Assembly (NCBI GenBank): GCA_963662905.2
Contig: CAXXFD010000003.1
Coordinates: 186,001-250,000 of the forward strand
Direction: 5' to 3'
Source: G963662905 sp963662905
GTDB lineage: Bacteria; Bacteroidota; Bacteroidia; Bacteroidales; WRLA01
Length of the DNA: 64,000 nt
The position numbers and the translations under genes are program-made. Below, in pieces: positions 7,717 to 16,483 of the stretch (position 1 is its first letter; each line of letters starts with the position of its first letter). Below the pieces are notes generated by a model. It had not been told where the DNA came from and did no database searches. It saw only the letters and a list, made by a program, of their open reading frames with translations.

Positions 7717-10286
7717 GAATTAAACCATTCCTTTTTTTCCTGTTATTGAGTTTCTCAGCCATTCTTTCTGCCAATGATCTGGATAGTTTACGTAATGCTG
7801 CAGCACATCAGACCGGTGAAGAAAAATTCAGGAGCCTGGATCATTTGGTTTTCAGCTTAATAAAATCATCTCCCGAAGAAGCGGTTCATTATGCTATGCA
7901 GGCACGCTCCTTAAGCCGTGAACTGGACGCTTGCAGTCAGGTTAGGGGCTACCTCTTATTGGGTGTTAGCCAGCTTTTTGCAGAACAAAGAGATAGCTCA
8001 ATTGCCAACCTGAACAGAGCATTGATGATTAACTGTATGGATACCATCAGCGCTACATATGCCAGTATTTATAATAATATTGGAAATTTGTATTACGGCA
8101 ATGGTCTATATAAAATAGCTCTGGATAATTATCAGAAAGCGCTCTATATTTCTGAGAAAATATCAAATGAAATACAAATTCCTATAATTTTTAATAATCT
8201 CGGACTTTGTTTTCTATATGATGGTAATAGCAAAAAAGCGGAAGAATACCTTTGGAAAGCAGCTTTGAACAAAGTAGAAGGAGTCAGTCGCGAACAGATT
8301 TTTTATCATTCACTGGGTGAATTATATTTAGAAATAGGCAACTTTCAAAAAGCGGATAGCTGCTTTGATATAGCTCATAAATTTTGCCTGCTCAATAATG
8401 ATTTACATACGCTTAACGTATGTAATATTGATTTGGCGGAAATCGCTATGAAAAAAGGTGAATACAGATCAGCTATTAAAAAATTGGATCAAAGTATTGA
8501 TGTGTCGAGAAGTCATGGGTTCTTGGTTCATCTGGCAGAATCATATAATATTAAAGGTGAAATCTATATGCATATGGATAAACCGGATTCTGCCAAATAT
8601 TTTTTCGAAAAATCACTATTGCTTTCCGAAAAGATAAAGCGCACAGATATGATGATTTTGGGATTGAAAAGTTTGAAAAACTTTCACAGCACTCAAAAAA
8701 ATGCGAAAGAAGCATTAATGTATCTTCAACGCTTGTATTTACTTGAAAATGAACTTCATCAAAAAGAATACAATACCGCAGTGGATGCTTTAATTACTTC
8801 CAGGCAAGTGCTCATCGAAAATATGGAAGTGAATAAAAATGAACAACAAGCATATTTCTTTAAACAACGTAGATTATTTCTATTGATATGTGGGCTTCTA
8901 ACAATTTGCATGCTATTTCTCATTTATTTATTGGTAAAAAAATCGAACTCTTATAAGACACTAAAAAGCAAAAATATCTCCCTCCCTCCTGTCCTGCCCA
9001 AAGATAAGAATTCACAGCCCATATTTATTGAAAAGGAAGTACAAGCACGAACTGAAAAGCTCAACCGACAATTATCTGAGCATTCGGAAGAGAGCCTGGC
9101 GCTGAAAAAGGCACTTAAAAAAGCCGAAGATGCCAATTATTTAAAAAATGCCTTTTTAGCAAATATGAGCCATGAAGTGCGTACACCACTTAACGCGATT
9201 ATTGGTTTTAGCAATCTTTTGCTCACTGAGCTTAGTATGCTCGAAAACAAAGAGTTGTACGAATTTGCCGAAGGAATTCAGCTCAGCGGTGAGCGCCTTC
9301 TTCATTTGCTCAATAACATCATAGATATCAGTCGTGTTGAGGCAAATGACTTAAAAATAGCTTTGGTTCCTCTACAATTGAAACCTTTCGTCAAAAAAGT
9401 TGCAGAAGAACACCTGTCAAAAGCTAAAGAGCGAAACCTCAGGCTTAATGTTTCATTGGAAAATGTGCCTGAAATTGAAGCCGATGAAAAAAGTTTGCGC
9501 AAAATCTTAAACGACATCATTGATAATGCTTTCAAATACACTGAAAAAGGTTTTATTAACCTAAGTATTGGTTATTTGAATAATGAAAAGAAGATTGTGA
9601 TACGGATAAAAGACAGTGGTATAGGTATAGATAAAGCCTATTTGCCGCATATTTTCGAACCCTTTCGCCAGGAAAGTTTGGGCTATACCCGTGAATATCA
9701 AGGCGCCGGACTAGGTCTGCCATTGGCAAAAAGATTAGCCGAAATGATGAAAGGGGAAATTTTGGTTGAATCAGAAAAAACAAAAGGAACCAGCGTAAGT
9801 TTATTTTTCCCGGAATACAAAACAGAGACTTTTAATGAAAAACCAAAAACCAAGGAACTTATTACCAACACAATAGAAAACCGAACCGAAAAACTGGATA
9901 TATTTATTATTGAAGATGACCGAATGAACCGGCTTGTGCTGGAAAAGATGCTACAGCGTCTTGGAAATATCAAAACCGCTATAGATGCTGAAGAAAGTTT
10001 TAAAGTAATTGATAATCACTATAGATCGGGTAAATTGTTTGATGTACTGTTGGTGGACATCAACTTACCTCCCCCTCTTAATGGCTTGGAAATTATGCAG
10101 AAAATACGACAAGACTACCCGGAATACAGAAAAATTCCATGTATTGCCCAAACTGCATATGCTATGGCGGGCGATAAGGAATGGCTGCTTGAAGGAGGCT
10201 TCGACGACTACCTCCCAAAGCCCATCAACAAAAATCAACTAATCAATTCTATTAGTAAACAGCTGAAAATACGTAATTTAATATGA
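7713..10286 (+). CDS. TPR hybrid histidine kinase with receiver domain
   Basis: 857 residues: a signal or anchor segment (about 1-20), tetratricopeptide repeats in the periplasm (about 30-370), one membrane helix (about 389-411), a coiled linker, a HisKA domain with NMSHEVRTPLN (phospho-accepting H487), a HATPase with the N-box NDIIDNAFKYT, G1 DSGIGI and G2 GAGLGL, and a C-terminal receiver with phospho-acceptor D782 in LLVDINLP and the conserved T and KP. All catalytic motifs are present. It probably senses an envelope signal through the TPRs and passes phosphate to its own receiver and beyond. The 4-nt overlap with the next gene suggests it pairs with that kinase-like receiver protein. No DNA-binding output is encoded here. 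Confidence 0.92.
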   Translation: MRIKPFLFFLLLSFSAILSANDLDSLRNAAAHQTGEEKFRSLDHLVFSLIKSSPEEAVHYAMQARSLSRELDACSQVRGYLLLGVSQLFAEQRDSSIANLNRALMINCMDTISATYASIYNNIGNLYYGNGLYKIALDNYQKALYISEKISNEIQIPIIFNNLGLCFLYDGNSKKAEEYLWKAALNKVEGVSREQIFYHSLGELYLEIGNFQKADSCFDIAHKFCLLNNDLHTLNVCNIDLAEIAMKKGEYRSAIKKLDQSIDVSRSHGFLVHLAESYNIKGEIYMHMDKPDSAKYFFEKSLLLSEKIKRTDMMILGLKSLKNFHSTQKNAKEALMYLQRLYLLENELHQKEYNTAVDALITSRQVLIENMEVNKNEQQAYFFKQRRLFLLICGLLTICMLFLIYLLVKKSNSYKTLKSKNISLPPVLPKDKNSQPIFIEKEVQARTEKLNRQLSEHSEESLALKKALKKAEDANYLKNAFLANMSHEVRTPLNAIIGFSNLLLTELSMLENKELYEFAEGIQLSGERLLHLLNNIIDISRVEANDLKIALVPLQLKPFVKKVAEEHLSKAKERNLRLNVSLENVPEIEADEKSLRKILNDIIDNAFKYTEKGFINLSIGYLNNEKKIVIRIKDSGIGIDKAYLPHIFEPFRQESLGYTREYQGAGLGLPLAKRLAEMMKGEILVESEKTKGTSVSLFFPEYKTETFNEKPKTKELITNTIENRTEKLDIFIIEDDRMNRLVLEKMLQRLGNIKTAIDAEESFKVIDNHYRSGKLFDVLLVDINLPPPLNGLEIMQKIRQDYPEYRKIPCIAQTAYAMAGDKEWLLEGGFDDYLPKPINKNQLINSISKQLKIRNLI

Positions 10287-11566
10287 GTAGTGATAATGCA
10301 GATATTCCTATTAGCGAAGGTCAGCTAAGAAACGAGTACACAATCCTGCAAGCAAAATACAGGGATCTTTTAAAAGCAGACAATCTTTTCCGAAAAAATA
10401 TGGAAGAGCGGCTGATGAAAGCACGGGAGGAAACATCAGCCAGCAACAAAATGACCAATTCGTTTTTAATGAAAATAGGACAAAATCTTAAGATTCCTTT
10501 AAACGGGCTTATTGGCATAACCGATCTGATAAAGCAAACGGAACTCAATGCTGAGCAAAAAGATTATTTAAGCATCATCAATAATTATAGTTCGAAACTT
10601 CAGAATAAACTAAATGATATGCTCGATTTAGCCCGGATTCTGGGCAAAGGCGGCGCGGACAAAAACAGAGTTTTCAGCTTATCCAAACTGCTTGCGGAAT
10701 TGGATGCTGTTTATCGGCATGCCGCTATAGGCAAGAGCATTGATCTACAGTTTATTAAAGACGATGGAATACCTGATAAGCTGATCGGTGCCGATGAATG
10801 GATTAAGCTGATATCAGCCAAACTATTGCAAAACGCATTGGATAATTCTTCCAAAGGAGAGCTCTTATTTAAAGTACGGCTACATAAATATGATCAGGTT
10901 TCGGTTGATTTAACTTTTGAAGTAAAGGACAGCGGCGCAGGTATAAATGATCGCAAAGCTGATGAGATTCACCAGCTATTGAATTTGAAAGATGAAAATC
11001 AGGTTTTATCGAGTGAGTTTAATGGACTGGGGCTGGTTTTTAGCAAAATTCTCTGCGACAAAATGAATGGCCAATTGGGATTCCGTCCCAATGCAGATAA
11101 AGGGACTACTTTTTGGTTCAATATGACACTTTCCATCGCTGAAGAAAGCCAACTTGAAAAAAATCAGCCAAAGGCAGATCAGACCGAAGGATTGAGAATT
11201 TTATTGGTAGAAGACAATTTGCTGAACCAAAAGTTTGCAATGGCAACTTTGCGCAAAGGAAAACATAAAGTAGAAATCGCAGAAAATGGAAAAATAGGTC
11301 TGGAAAAATATTCCTCCTCCCCTGATGCCTACGATATCATTTTAATGGATGTACAAATGCCTGTAATGGACGGTATCGAAGCGGCACAAAAAATCAGGCT
11401 ATTTGAAAAAGAAAACAAAAAGAAAAGCATCCCGATTGCCGCCGTTACAGCTTACGCCCTTGATCATGATTACGAGCGCTGTATGGATGCAGGTATGGAT
11501 GCTTTCCTTGCCAAACCTTACCGTCCCAACGAATTGATTGAAACGATAAATAAATTATTGGGCTAA
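10283..11566 (+). CDS. Degenerate histidine kinase-receiver protein (probable pseudokinase)
   Basis: 427 residues, cytosolic: a short N-terminal coiled coil (about 10-55), a HisKA-like helix in which the H-box reads KIGQNLKIPLN, so the phospho-accepting His is Gln (Q67), and a HATPase with G1 DSGAGI and a GLGL G2 box but an N-box lacking its first Asn (SAKLLQNALDN). An intact receiver domain ends the protein (LLVEDN; D356 in LMDVQMPVMDG; AVTAYA; KPYRP). The receiver should still take phosphate, most simply from the hybrid kinase encoded just upstream with a 4-nt overlap. It ends 1 bp from a convergent FKBP gene. Loss of kinase function is inferred from missing residues. Confidence 0.85.
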   Translation: MSSDNADIPISEGQLRNEYTILQAKYRDLLKADNLFRKNMEERLMKAREETSASNKMTNSFLMKIGQNLKIPLNGLIGITDLIKQTELNAEQKDYLSIINNYSSKLQNKLNDMLDLARILGKGGADKNRVFSLSKLLAELDAVYRHAAIGKSIDLQFIKDDGIPDKLIGADEWIKLISAKLLQNALDNSSKGELLFKVRLHKYDQVSVDLTFEVKDSGAGINDRKADEIHQLLNLKDENQVLSSEFNGLGLVFSKILCDKMNGQLGFRPNADKGTTFWFNMTLSIAEESQLEKNQPKADQTEGLRILLVEDNLLNQKFAMATLRKGKHKVEIAENGKIGLEKYSSSPDAYDIILMDVQMPVMDGIEAAQKIRLFEKENKKKSIPIAAVTAYALDHDYERCMDAGMDAFLAKPYRPNELIETINKLLG

Positions 11567-11567
11567 A

Positions 11568-12365
11568 TTATTGTACATCAACGATTTCAACATCAAATAC
11601 CAAAGTTGATCCGGCAGGTATCGGACCAATAGCTCTTTGTCCGTAGGCCAGTTCCGGAGGAATAATCAAACGGATCTTCCCTCCTTTTTTCACTAAGCAC
11701 ACACCTTCGTCCCAGCCTTTAATTACTTTGCCCTGGCCTTGTGGAAATGTAAATACCTGATTTCGCTCCACAGAGCTATCAAACTTTTGCCCATTTTCAA
11801 GAAAGCCTGTATAATGAACACTCACAGTTCTGCCAAAACCGGCTTTTGGCCCATTTCCGTCTTCAAGAATAATGTATTTCAATCCCGATTCCGTTGTGAG
11901 TGTATCCCTTCCGCTCACGTCAAATGGCTCTGCCGTTTTCATTTTTTGGACATTGAGCAGCTCAACTTCAAAAATTAAGGTAGAATCAGGTGGAATTACA
12001 CCCAAGTCCTGATTTCCATAGGCCAAATCCGGTGGTATGACCAGTTCTGCTTTCCCGCCTTCGCGCATAAGCAGCAAACCTTCATCCCATCCTTTAATCA
12101 CCTGACCAACGCCCACCTGAAATTTAAGCGGACGGCCACGGTCATGCGATGAATCAAAAACGCTATCGTTGCTTAGTTTCCCGGTATAATGCACACTAAC
12201 CAGGTCACCCTGCTCAGCTTGAGCACCACTACCGTCGGTAATCATTCTGTATTTTAAACCGCTTTGGGTTGTCTTCCAATCACTATTCGCCATGTAAGTA
12301 TTTGTTTTACAAGAAATTAATATAAAAATCAGGAAAATGGGCAATGCCCCGGCAGCTCTGTTCAT
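11568..12365 (-). CDS. FKBP-type peptidyl-prolyl isomerase lipoprotein, two domains
   Basis: 265 residues from the ATG at 12365; this start gives a clean lipoprotein signal (lipobox LISC) and lies 1 nt past the upstream stop. An in-frame ATG 30 nt earlier would overlap that gene. Two FKBP domains follow (about 30-140 and 155-265). Both keep the pocket residues: HYTG, FDSS, VIKGWDEG, AYG and a final aromatic strand (IFEVEL, VFDVEI). It should be an active prolyl isomerase or chaperone anchored in the envelope, helping exported proteins fold. It is the last of four FKBP genes in a minus-strand operon. Confidence 0.9.
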   Translation of the reverse strand: MNRAAGALPIFLIFILISCKTNTYMANSDWKTTQSGLKYRMITDGSGAQAEQGDLVSVHYTGKLSNDSVFDSSHDRGRPLKFQVGVGQVIKGWDEGLLLMREGGKAELVIPPDLAYGNQDLGVIPPDSTLIFEVELLNVQKMKTAEPFDVSGRDTLTTESGLKYIILEDGNGPKAGFGRTVSVHYTGFLENGQKFDSSVERNQVFTFPQGQGKVIKGWDEGVCLVKKGGKIRLIIPPELAYGQRAIGPIPAGSTLVFDVEIVDVQ

Positions 12366-12366
12366 C

Positions 12367-13713
12367 TTATTCCATATCAACCAGTTCCACATCAAAAATC
12401 AAAGGTGCATAAGGTGGAATTGCTCCACTGCCATTTGGGCCGTATGCCAATGACGATGGAATAATCAAGCGTGCTTTGCCGCCGACACGCATCAACGCCA
12501 GGCCTTCGTCCCAGCCATCGATAACACGTCCGGCACCTAAAACAAATTCATAAGGTTGACCGCGATCCAGGGAAGAGTCGAAAATAGTACCATCGAGCAA
12601 CATTCCTGTATAATGCACTTTTAATTTGCGCCCGTTTTCAGCCATTGGCCCGGTACCCGGCACCTGCTCAACAAAGTATAAACCGCTTTCACGGGGCTGT
12701 TCACTAATGTTGTTCTCACGGATATATTCCTGAATCTTAACAGGTTCCTCTTTTTTTGCTTTCTCCTTGTCGATTTCCTTTTTCTTTATTTCCGCATCCC
12801 TCACTTTTTTCAATTCCTTTTCGGGGATGATCTCCAAAACTTCAATATCATAAAGCAGAGGCGTATATGGAGGAACCATTGTGCCACGTCCTTCCTCACC
12901 ATAGGCCATGGCCGAAGGAGCTACCGCATGAACTACAGCACCTTTCGACATCATTGAAATAATTTCGGAAGCTGCAGGCGTATCAAAACGCTTGCCCAGA
13001 ATAATTTCCCAGGGCTTTCCTTTTTGACGGGAACTATAAAGCAATGAACCATCAATCAAATAGATATCAAGATGTAAATTAACCTGATCACCCACATGCG
13101 GACGTATGCCGTTGCCCTTCTTTTTAAAATGAGCATAAATCCCTGAAGCAGTGGGGTCTTCAGTAATATTGTTCTTTTGGATATACTCCTCAATGCGTCC
13201 TTCTTCCGAATTTTTCAAACTTTCTACCCAAATAGCTTTTTGGGCATTCATTTGCGCCTCAGTTTCAATATTATGCATTTTCACATAAAAATACATCATA
13301 TCTCCGCTTTTAAAAAGCTCCGGCAAACGTTTCACATTGCCCGTTTTCAGGAAAAAAGAATCGGCACTGGTCAAAAAAACCATACTGTCGCCTTTATGCA
13401 TCATTTTTAAGCCTTCATAAACATCATTTTTATAATTGGAAGGCATCAAAACCATGCGCATCGGGTGCATGCCCTTTGTTTTGCTGTCGTAGATGATACT
13501 GTCGGCAGTACCATATTTCATATGCACACTAAGGATATCCGTTTCGTTGGGCAAAGTATCGGCCTGATATTCCGTAATTTTCTTATACCACAGACCATTT
13601 TCATTTTGCTGAAAACCCGGATAAGGGCTCTTTTCGCTACATGACTGAAAAAACAGAAAGGCAGTAAGTACTGCCAATCCGTTAAATGTTAAAATATTTT
13701 TGAGAAAATCCAT
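12367..13713 (-). CDS. FKBP-type peptidyl-prolyl isomerase lipoprotein, three domains
   Basis: 448 residues with a lipoprotein signal (lipobox FQSC, about residue 25). Three FKBP-like modules can be made out. The first (about 35-150) has lost the HYTG/FDSS/GWDEG pocket residues. The second (about 190-290) is partly degenerate (LHLDIYL, LYSS). The third (about 350-448) is canonical (HYTG, FDSS, VIDGWDEG, AYGPNGSGAIPPY). A Lys/Glu-rich linker, probably helical, separates the second and third at about 295-335. The inactive modules may bind clients while the last one catalyses. The next FKBP gene follows after 1 nt. Confidence 0.88.
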   Translation of the reverse strand: MDFLKNILTFNGLAVLTAFLFFQSCSEKSPYPGFQQNENGLWYKKITEYQADTLPNETDILSVHMKYGTADSIIYDSKTKGMHPMRMVLMPSNYKNDVYEGLKMMHKGDSMVFLTSADSFFLKTGNVKRLPELFKSGDMMYFYVKMHNIETEAQMNAQKAIWVESLKNSEEGRIEEYIQKNNITEDPTASGIYAHFKKKGNGIRPHVGDQVNLHLDIYLIDGSLLYSSRQKGKPWEIILGKRFDTPAASEIISMMSKGAVVHAVAPSAMAYGEEGRGTMVPPYTPLLYDIEVLEIIPEKELKKVRDAEIKKKEIDKEKAKKEEPVKIQEYIRENNISEQPRESGLYFVEQVPGTGPMAENGRKLKVHYTGMLLDGTIFDSSLDRGQPYEFVLGAGRVIDGWDEGLALMRVGGKARLIIPSSLAYGPNGSGAIPPYAPLIFDVELVDME

Positions 13714-13860
13714 ATATCAATTATTAAATTAATTCTTTTCCTTTAAATATTAAGCTATAAGTTTATTTATCAAATAATTATGTTGAACAATAACAGGCTT
13801 CCGACCTGCTTTAGACGATAAACATTTTCGGGAAAAGCATCGATACTTTATCAACAGAAA

Positions 13861-14715
13861 CTATTTAATATCAACAAGTTCCACATCAAAAACCAAAGTC
13901 GAGTACGGTGGGATACCAGGTCTGCCCTGTGGTCCGTATGCAATAGCAGAAGGAATGATCAATGTGGCCATTTCTCCTTTATTCATGCGTGCAATGCCTT
14001 CATCCCAACCTTTGATGACCATACCCTGTCCGAGGGTAAATTCAATAGGTTTATTCCGGTCGCGTGATGAATCAAACTTCTTTCCATCAAGAAAACGACC
14101 TGTATAATGTACACTTACCTTATCGCCGGCTTTAGCCTGACGGCCTTTACCGTTGCGCTTATTGATGAAGTACATCCCATTGGCCAGGGGTTCTTCCGTA
14201 ATATTGTTTTCTTCAAGGTATTTTTGTAAATCAGCTATTTCTTTTTCCTGAAGCTCAGCAATACGTTTCATTTCTGCCGCCTGAAGTTCCTCAGCAGTTT
14301 GCACATTATCAAGGCGCAAATTAAAATAAAGCATGCTGCCACTATCAACAAAATCAGGCAATTTCCTCAAGCCACTGGTGCGCAGGAAAAAAGAATCAGC
14401 AGATACAATAAATGTTGCCGAATCGCCTTTATGTAGTAATGAAAGTGCATCAAAAATATCGCCTTTGAACTGAGGTTCAATAAGTTGAATTGGATTTTTG
14501 TTTGCCCTGTTATCAACAATGATACTATCTTTCAAACCATAAGTCATACTCATTGTCAGAAAATCACCTACCTGAGCCTTTTGTGCATCAGGGTTACTTT
14601 TGTGAAATTTGGAGTAAACACCGTTTTCTTCTTTGGTAAAACCTGGAAATTCAGAATTTCCGCATGAGCTCAGCAGCAATGCTACTGCAAAAATTGCCAG
14701 ATAAAAATTTTTCAT
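13861..14715 (-). CDS. FKBP-type peptidyl-prolyl isomerase lipoprotein, degenerate plus canonical domain
   Basis: 284 residues from the ATG at 14715 (MKNFYLAIF), chosen because it starts the signal peptide cleanly; lipobox LSSC near residue 17. An N-terminal FKBP-like module (about 20-135) lacks pocket residues and closely resembles the first module of the neighbouring 448-residue protein (both contain GDS, SADSFFL). A helical linker rich in Glu and Ala follows, then a canonical domain (about 190-284: HYTG, FDSS, VIKGWDEG, AYGPQGRPGIPPY). It is probably an envelope isomerase. A weak hairpin (AGCAGG/CCTGTT) lies 80 bp downstream in the 147-bp gap. Confidence 0.88.
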   Translation of the reverse strand: MKNFYLAIFAVALLLSSCGNSEFPGFTKEENGVYSKFHKSNPDAQKAQVGDFLTMSMTYGLKDSIIVDNRANKNPIQLIEPQFKGDIFDALSLLHKGDSATFIVSADSFFLRTSGLRKLPDFVDSGSMLYFNLRLDNVQTAEELQAAEMKRIAELQEKEIADLQKYLEENNITEEPLANGMYFINKRNGKGRQAKAGDKVSVHYTGRFLDGKKFDSSRDRNKPIEFTLGQGMVIKGWDEGIARMNKGEMATLIIPSAIAYGPQGRPGIPPYSTLVFDVELVDIK

Positions 14716-14778
14716 TTGCTTTGTTATCATTAAATTATCAATTTCAATATAAAATGTTCAGGCTAATTGCTATCTGTT

Positions 14779-15321
14779 TCAATTTAAAGGTTTTGCAACC
14801 TTAAGAACCTGCAAGTCATAGACCAGTGTTGCATAGGGCGGAATCCTGTCGCCATCACCTGCCACCCCAAAAGCAAGATGCGAAGGTATAATAATTTTTG
14901 CCTTATCCCCTTCATGAAGTAATTTTAGTGCTTCAAGCAGCCCGCTGATCATTTCCCCATCAGGCATTATACTTTCCATAGGATTTTCATTTCCAATGGA
15001 ATAAACCAGATTTCCATTAAGAAAGCGTACATCATAGCTATACCTGATTTTTGTTCCCTCCTGTACTTTGTTCCCATTACCATGCTCATAAATATAATAG
15101 CGCAAACCCGTACCTGTTTCCACAACAGGCCATTTATAACGGCCTAAAAAATCTATAATTTCCTGGTTTTCATAACGAACATGAGCTTTATTCGTCTCTT
15201 TTAAAGCCTCGCGCAATTCTTTTTTGGAAATCTTGTTTCGATCATCCTGAGGCGGAGTACAAAAGCTAAGCAGGTAAACCAGAAGTACAATGAAGCAAAA
15301 ATTAAACAGGAACCTAATCAT
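14779..15321 (-). CDS. GldI-like FKBP-fold lipoprotein
   Basis: 180 residues from the ATG at 15321, overlapping the phosphoesterase stop by 8 nt; lipobox LSFC near residue 20. A single C-terminal FKBP-like domain (about 85-178) ends in the typical IPPYATLVYDLQVL, but the pocket is altered: the FD pair reads YS and the GWDE tryptophan is replaced (ISGLLEAL), so isomerase activity is doubtful. In gliding Bacteroidota the lipoprotein GldI is of this kind and, as I recall, sits by a DHH phosphoesterase as here. The GldI assignment is inferred from domain and context, not from a clear ortholog signature. Confidence 0.8.
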   Translation of the reverse strand: MIRFLFNFCFIVLLVYLLSFCTPPQDDRNKISKKELREALKETNKAHVRYENQEIIDFLGRYKWPVVETGTGLRYYIYEHGNGNKVQEGTKIRYSYDVRFLNGNLVYSIGNENPMESIMPDGEMISGLLEALKLLHEGDKAKIIIPSHLAFGVAGDGDRIPPYATLVYDLQVLKVAKPLN

Positions 15322-16354
15322 TACGTAATTCCTCTGCATAGTTTTCCAATATATCTAAAAATTCTGTAATTGTCTCATCCATAGATTTGTATGAATTACC
15401 ACCAGCAGCATTTTTATGACCTCCACCCTCAAAATATTTTCGGGCTATATCATTCACAGCAAAATCACCTTTTGACCGAAACGAAAGCCGGATCAAATCC
15501 TCCCGTTGAACCAACATTACAGCAAAAATCACATTTTCCAAGCTTAGGGCATAATTGACTAATCCCTCTGTATCGCCCTTTTTATAGCTAAAACGTTGTA
15601 AATCATCACTATCCAAAGCAATATAAGCTGTCCGGTAATCCGGAATAACAGTAAGACAATTATAAAGGGCATGTCCTAAAAGCTTTAATTGCGATTCTGA
15701 CTTGGAGTTATACACCAAATCATGTACACGCGTAACATCCAACCCTTTGGTAATAAGGAAAGCCGTAATTTCAAAAGGGGACGACCGTTTACATCCGTGA
15801 GCAAAACTGCCGGTATCAGTCATTACTCCTGTAAACAACGCCTCTGCTATATGCTTATTTATCAATTCCTTATCTCCGGCTTGTTCAATGAATCGAAAAA
15901 CAAGTTCCGCTGTAGCTGAAGCCTCAGTATCCGACCAAACAAAATCAAATTCATCAACTGCCGGATTAGGATGATGGTCAATCATGAATTTAGCTGCATT
16001 GGCCTTACGCAGGTCGTCCTGCATTCCCTCTGTGCGACTTAAGCTATTGAAATCGAGGCAAAAGATACAATCTGCTTCCCGTAAATATTTCCTGCAACGG
16101 CTTTTTTGAGTAGAATAATCAAGGATACGTTCCGCTCCAAGCAGCCATTTAATACTGGGAGGCAAAGCATCGGGCATCATACAGTGTACCTGATGTTTTT
16201 TTAGAAATAAGTAATGATAAAGTGCTAATGAAGAGCCTACAGCATCGCCATCAGGATTTTTGTGACCTATGATTACTATCTTTAATTCCTTTTCGTTCAG
16301 TAATTTATAAAGATTATTCAGAGTCAAGGCTAATGTTTTTTTGATGAATGGCAA
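15314..16354 (-). CDS. DHH-family phosphoesterase, NrnA-like (nanoRNase / pAp phosphatase)
   Basis: Up to 346 residues. The DHH domain holds GHKNPDGDAVGSS, the DFN metal site, IDHHPNP and GVMTDTGSF; the C-terminal DHHA1 domain holds GGGHKNAAGG. NrnA enzymes degrade 2-5-nt RNA and dephosphorylate 3'-phosphoadenosine 5'-phosphate, the by-product of PAPS-dependent sulfation, which matters given the sulfotransferase at 3042-3980. The frame opens with TTG at 16354, but a -7-like box TATCTTTG (16352-16359) covers that codon, so the TTG at 16327 (then TLNNLYKLL) may be the real start. It heads the FKBP operon. Confidence 0.88.
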   Translation of the reverse strand: MPFIKKTLALTLNNLYKLLNEKELKIVIIGHKNPDGDAVGSSLALYHYLFLKKHQVHCMMPDALPPSIKWLLGAERILDYSTQKSRCRKYLREADCIFCLDFNSLSRTEGMQDDLRKANAAKFMIDHHPNPAVDEFDFVWSDTEASATAELVFRFIEQAGDKELINKHIAEALFTGVMTDTGSFAHGCKRSSPFEITAFLITKGLDVTRVHDLVYNSKSESQLKLLGHALYNCLTVIPDYRTAYIALDSDDLQRFSYKKGDTEGLVNYALSLENVIFAVMLVQREDLIRLSFRSKGDFAVNDIARKYFEGGGHKNAAGGNSYKSMDETITEFLDILENYAEELRND

Positions 16355-16455
16355 AGATAATAATTTTGATGCTATAGCCCTGTATTATCTATTCATACAT
16401 TGAACATATCCCTAAATTAAAGGTTAACTACATGAAAATCACACTAAAATTTTTG

Positions 16456-16463
16456 TATATTTG
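16456..16463 (+). promoter_or_regulatory. -7 box of ndk
   Basis: TATATTTG matches the Bacteroidota -7 consensus TAnnTTTG exactly and lies 20 nt before the ndk ATG, leaving a short leader. No clear -33 TTG was found at the expected distance. Confidence 0.55.
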
Positions 16464-16483
16464 ATCACACCAAACTAATTATT

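Noticed and set aside
13775..13830. Terminator between the FKBP genes
   Set aside because: Only a 6-bp stem with a G-T pair and no T-run is seen; it is too weak to call.
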